Assembly: GCA_964495825.1 (NCBI GenBank)
Contig: CAZBWI010000020.1
Span: 1 to 6,721 of the forward strand
Reading direction: 5' to 3'
Length of the DNA: 6,721 nucleotides
Source of the DNA: CAJBLF01 sp964495825
Lineage (GTDB): Bacteria > Patescibacteriota > Gracilibacteria > Absconditabacterales > Absconditicoccaceae
Shown: positions 6,415-6,721 of the stretch, piece after piece
Numbering within the stretch: position 1 is the first letter of the stretch
Layout: every line of letters starts with the position of its first letter
Program-made: the position numbers and the translations under genes
Notes under the pieces: generated by a model
What the model saw: only the letters and a program-made list of their open reading frames with translations
Told to the model about the DNA's origin: nothing
Database searches by the model: none

Positions 6415-6721
6415 CTGCTTTTTGTGAGAGTAGTTTTCCGAATACCACTAAATCTTTCCTATAGGATATCTTTCCTATGAAGAAATAGCGATTTTCGCAA
6501 ACACTTCCTTGCCTTTCTTGGTACGCTAATGATCACATCCTTCTGAGAGAGAATACGACAAACTGTCTATTTTGTGACAACTTTTTGTTAGCATCTCTTA
6601 GAGCAAAAATAAAGAAAACCTAGTTTAGGTCTGAATTTTTGATATATACTTCCTGATTGTACTTCATATACCATTTTTCAATAAAATATATATAATATGT
6701 CTACCTACCCCACCCCTTGTC
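6415..6721. other. Region without a convincing gene
   Basis: Read with TAA and TAG as the only stops, all six frames are short. The content is AT-rich with small repeats: TCTTTCCTAT twice (6453-6462 and 6469-6478), the first overlapping the palindrome TCCTATAGGA (6457-6466). The last 20 bases are C-rich on the + strand. Distant control sequence, or the end of a neighbouring gene, are both possible. Confidence 0.5.
6605..6630 (-). terminator. Possible weak terminator for a - strand gene beyond the window
   Basis: On the - strand ACCTA-AAC-TAGGT (6630-6618) is followed by TTTCTTTATTTTT. The stem is only 5 bp and AT-rich, but the T-rich tail fits an intrinsic terminator for transcription entering from the right. 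The TAA of a 31-codon open frame running in from the right edge lies inside this hairpin. Confidence 0.3.

Noticed and set aside
6691..6696. TATAAT as a + strand -10 box
   Set aside because: It lies in a TA-rich run, has no -35 box at 16-18 nt, and no gene follows within the window.
6625..6720. 31-codon open frame on the - strand entering from the right edge and ending in TAA inside a small hairpin
   Set aside because: It could be the tail of a gene beyond the window, but 31 codons in AT-rich DNA with only two stop codons can occur by chance, and no motif is visible.

Overview
The window comes from a low-GC member of the Candidate Phyla Radiation that does not use the standard genetic code. 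Every real gene is cut up by in-frame TGA codons but reads cleanly to TAA or TAG when TGA is read as glycine, the code of Absconditabacteria (SR1) and Gracilibacteria. CGA and CGG also appear to mean tryptophan, as described for a subgroup of Absconditabacteria (UGA=Gly with CGA/CGG=Trp). The best evidence is a small GIY-YIG nuclease whose two family-conserved Trp positions are both CGA. Absconditabacteria is therefore the most likely source.

Layout, left to right. (1) 1-1149 and 1156-1923, + strand: two adjacent lipoprotein genes, probably one operon, each with a lipobox signal peptide and no recognisable enzymatic domain; the first lacks only a few N-terminal residues. (2) 1924-2675: a nuclease and repeat module. 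An intact GIY-YIG gene (2076-2360) lies between mirror-image palindromic repeats of about 39 nt, followed by a DUF559 nuclease gene that has lost its N-terminal half. A 13-nt direct repeat flanks the whole stretch. (3) 2676-2898: hairpins and a strong bidirectional terminator between convergent transcription units. (4) 2899-6180, - strand: one 1093-residue secreted surface protein, which the standard code splits into three pieces. It has a signal peptide, SLH-like repeats, a cysteine-rich hinge and about six beta-sandwich units, and is probably an S-layer or major cell-surface protein. (5) 6181-6721: its control region, with five consecutive hairpins in the putative mRNA leader, a tentative promoter, further dyads, and about 300 nt without a convincing gene.

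How it fits together: the lipoproteins and the large surface protein all act in the cell envelope. The surface protein looks built for high expression: UGA encodes only 2 of its 90 glycines, against 20 of 49 in the other three intact or nearly intact genes, and it has a structured leader. The nuclease module between the two units looks like mobile or selfish DNA that has been through more than one rearrangement. No tRNA, rRNA or CRISPR array was seen.
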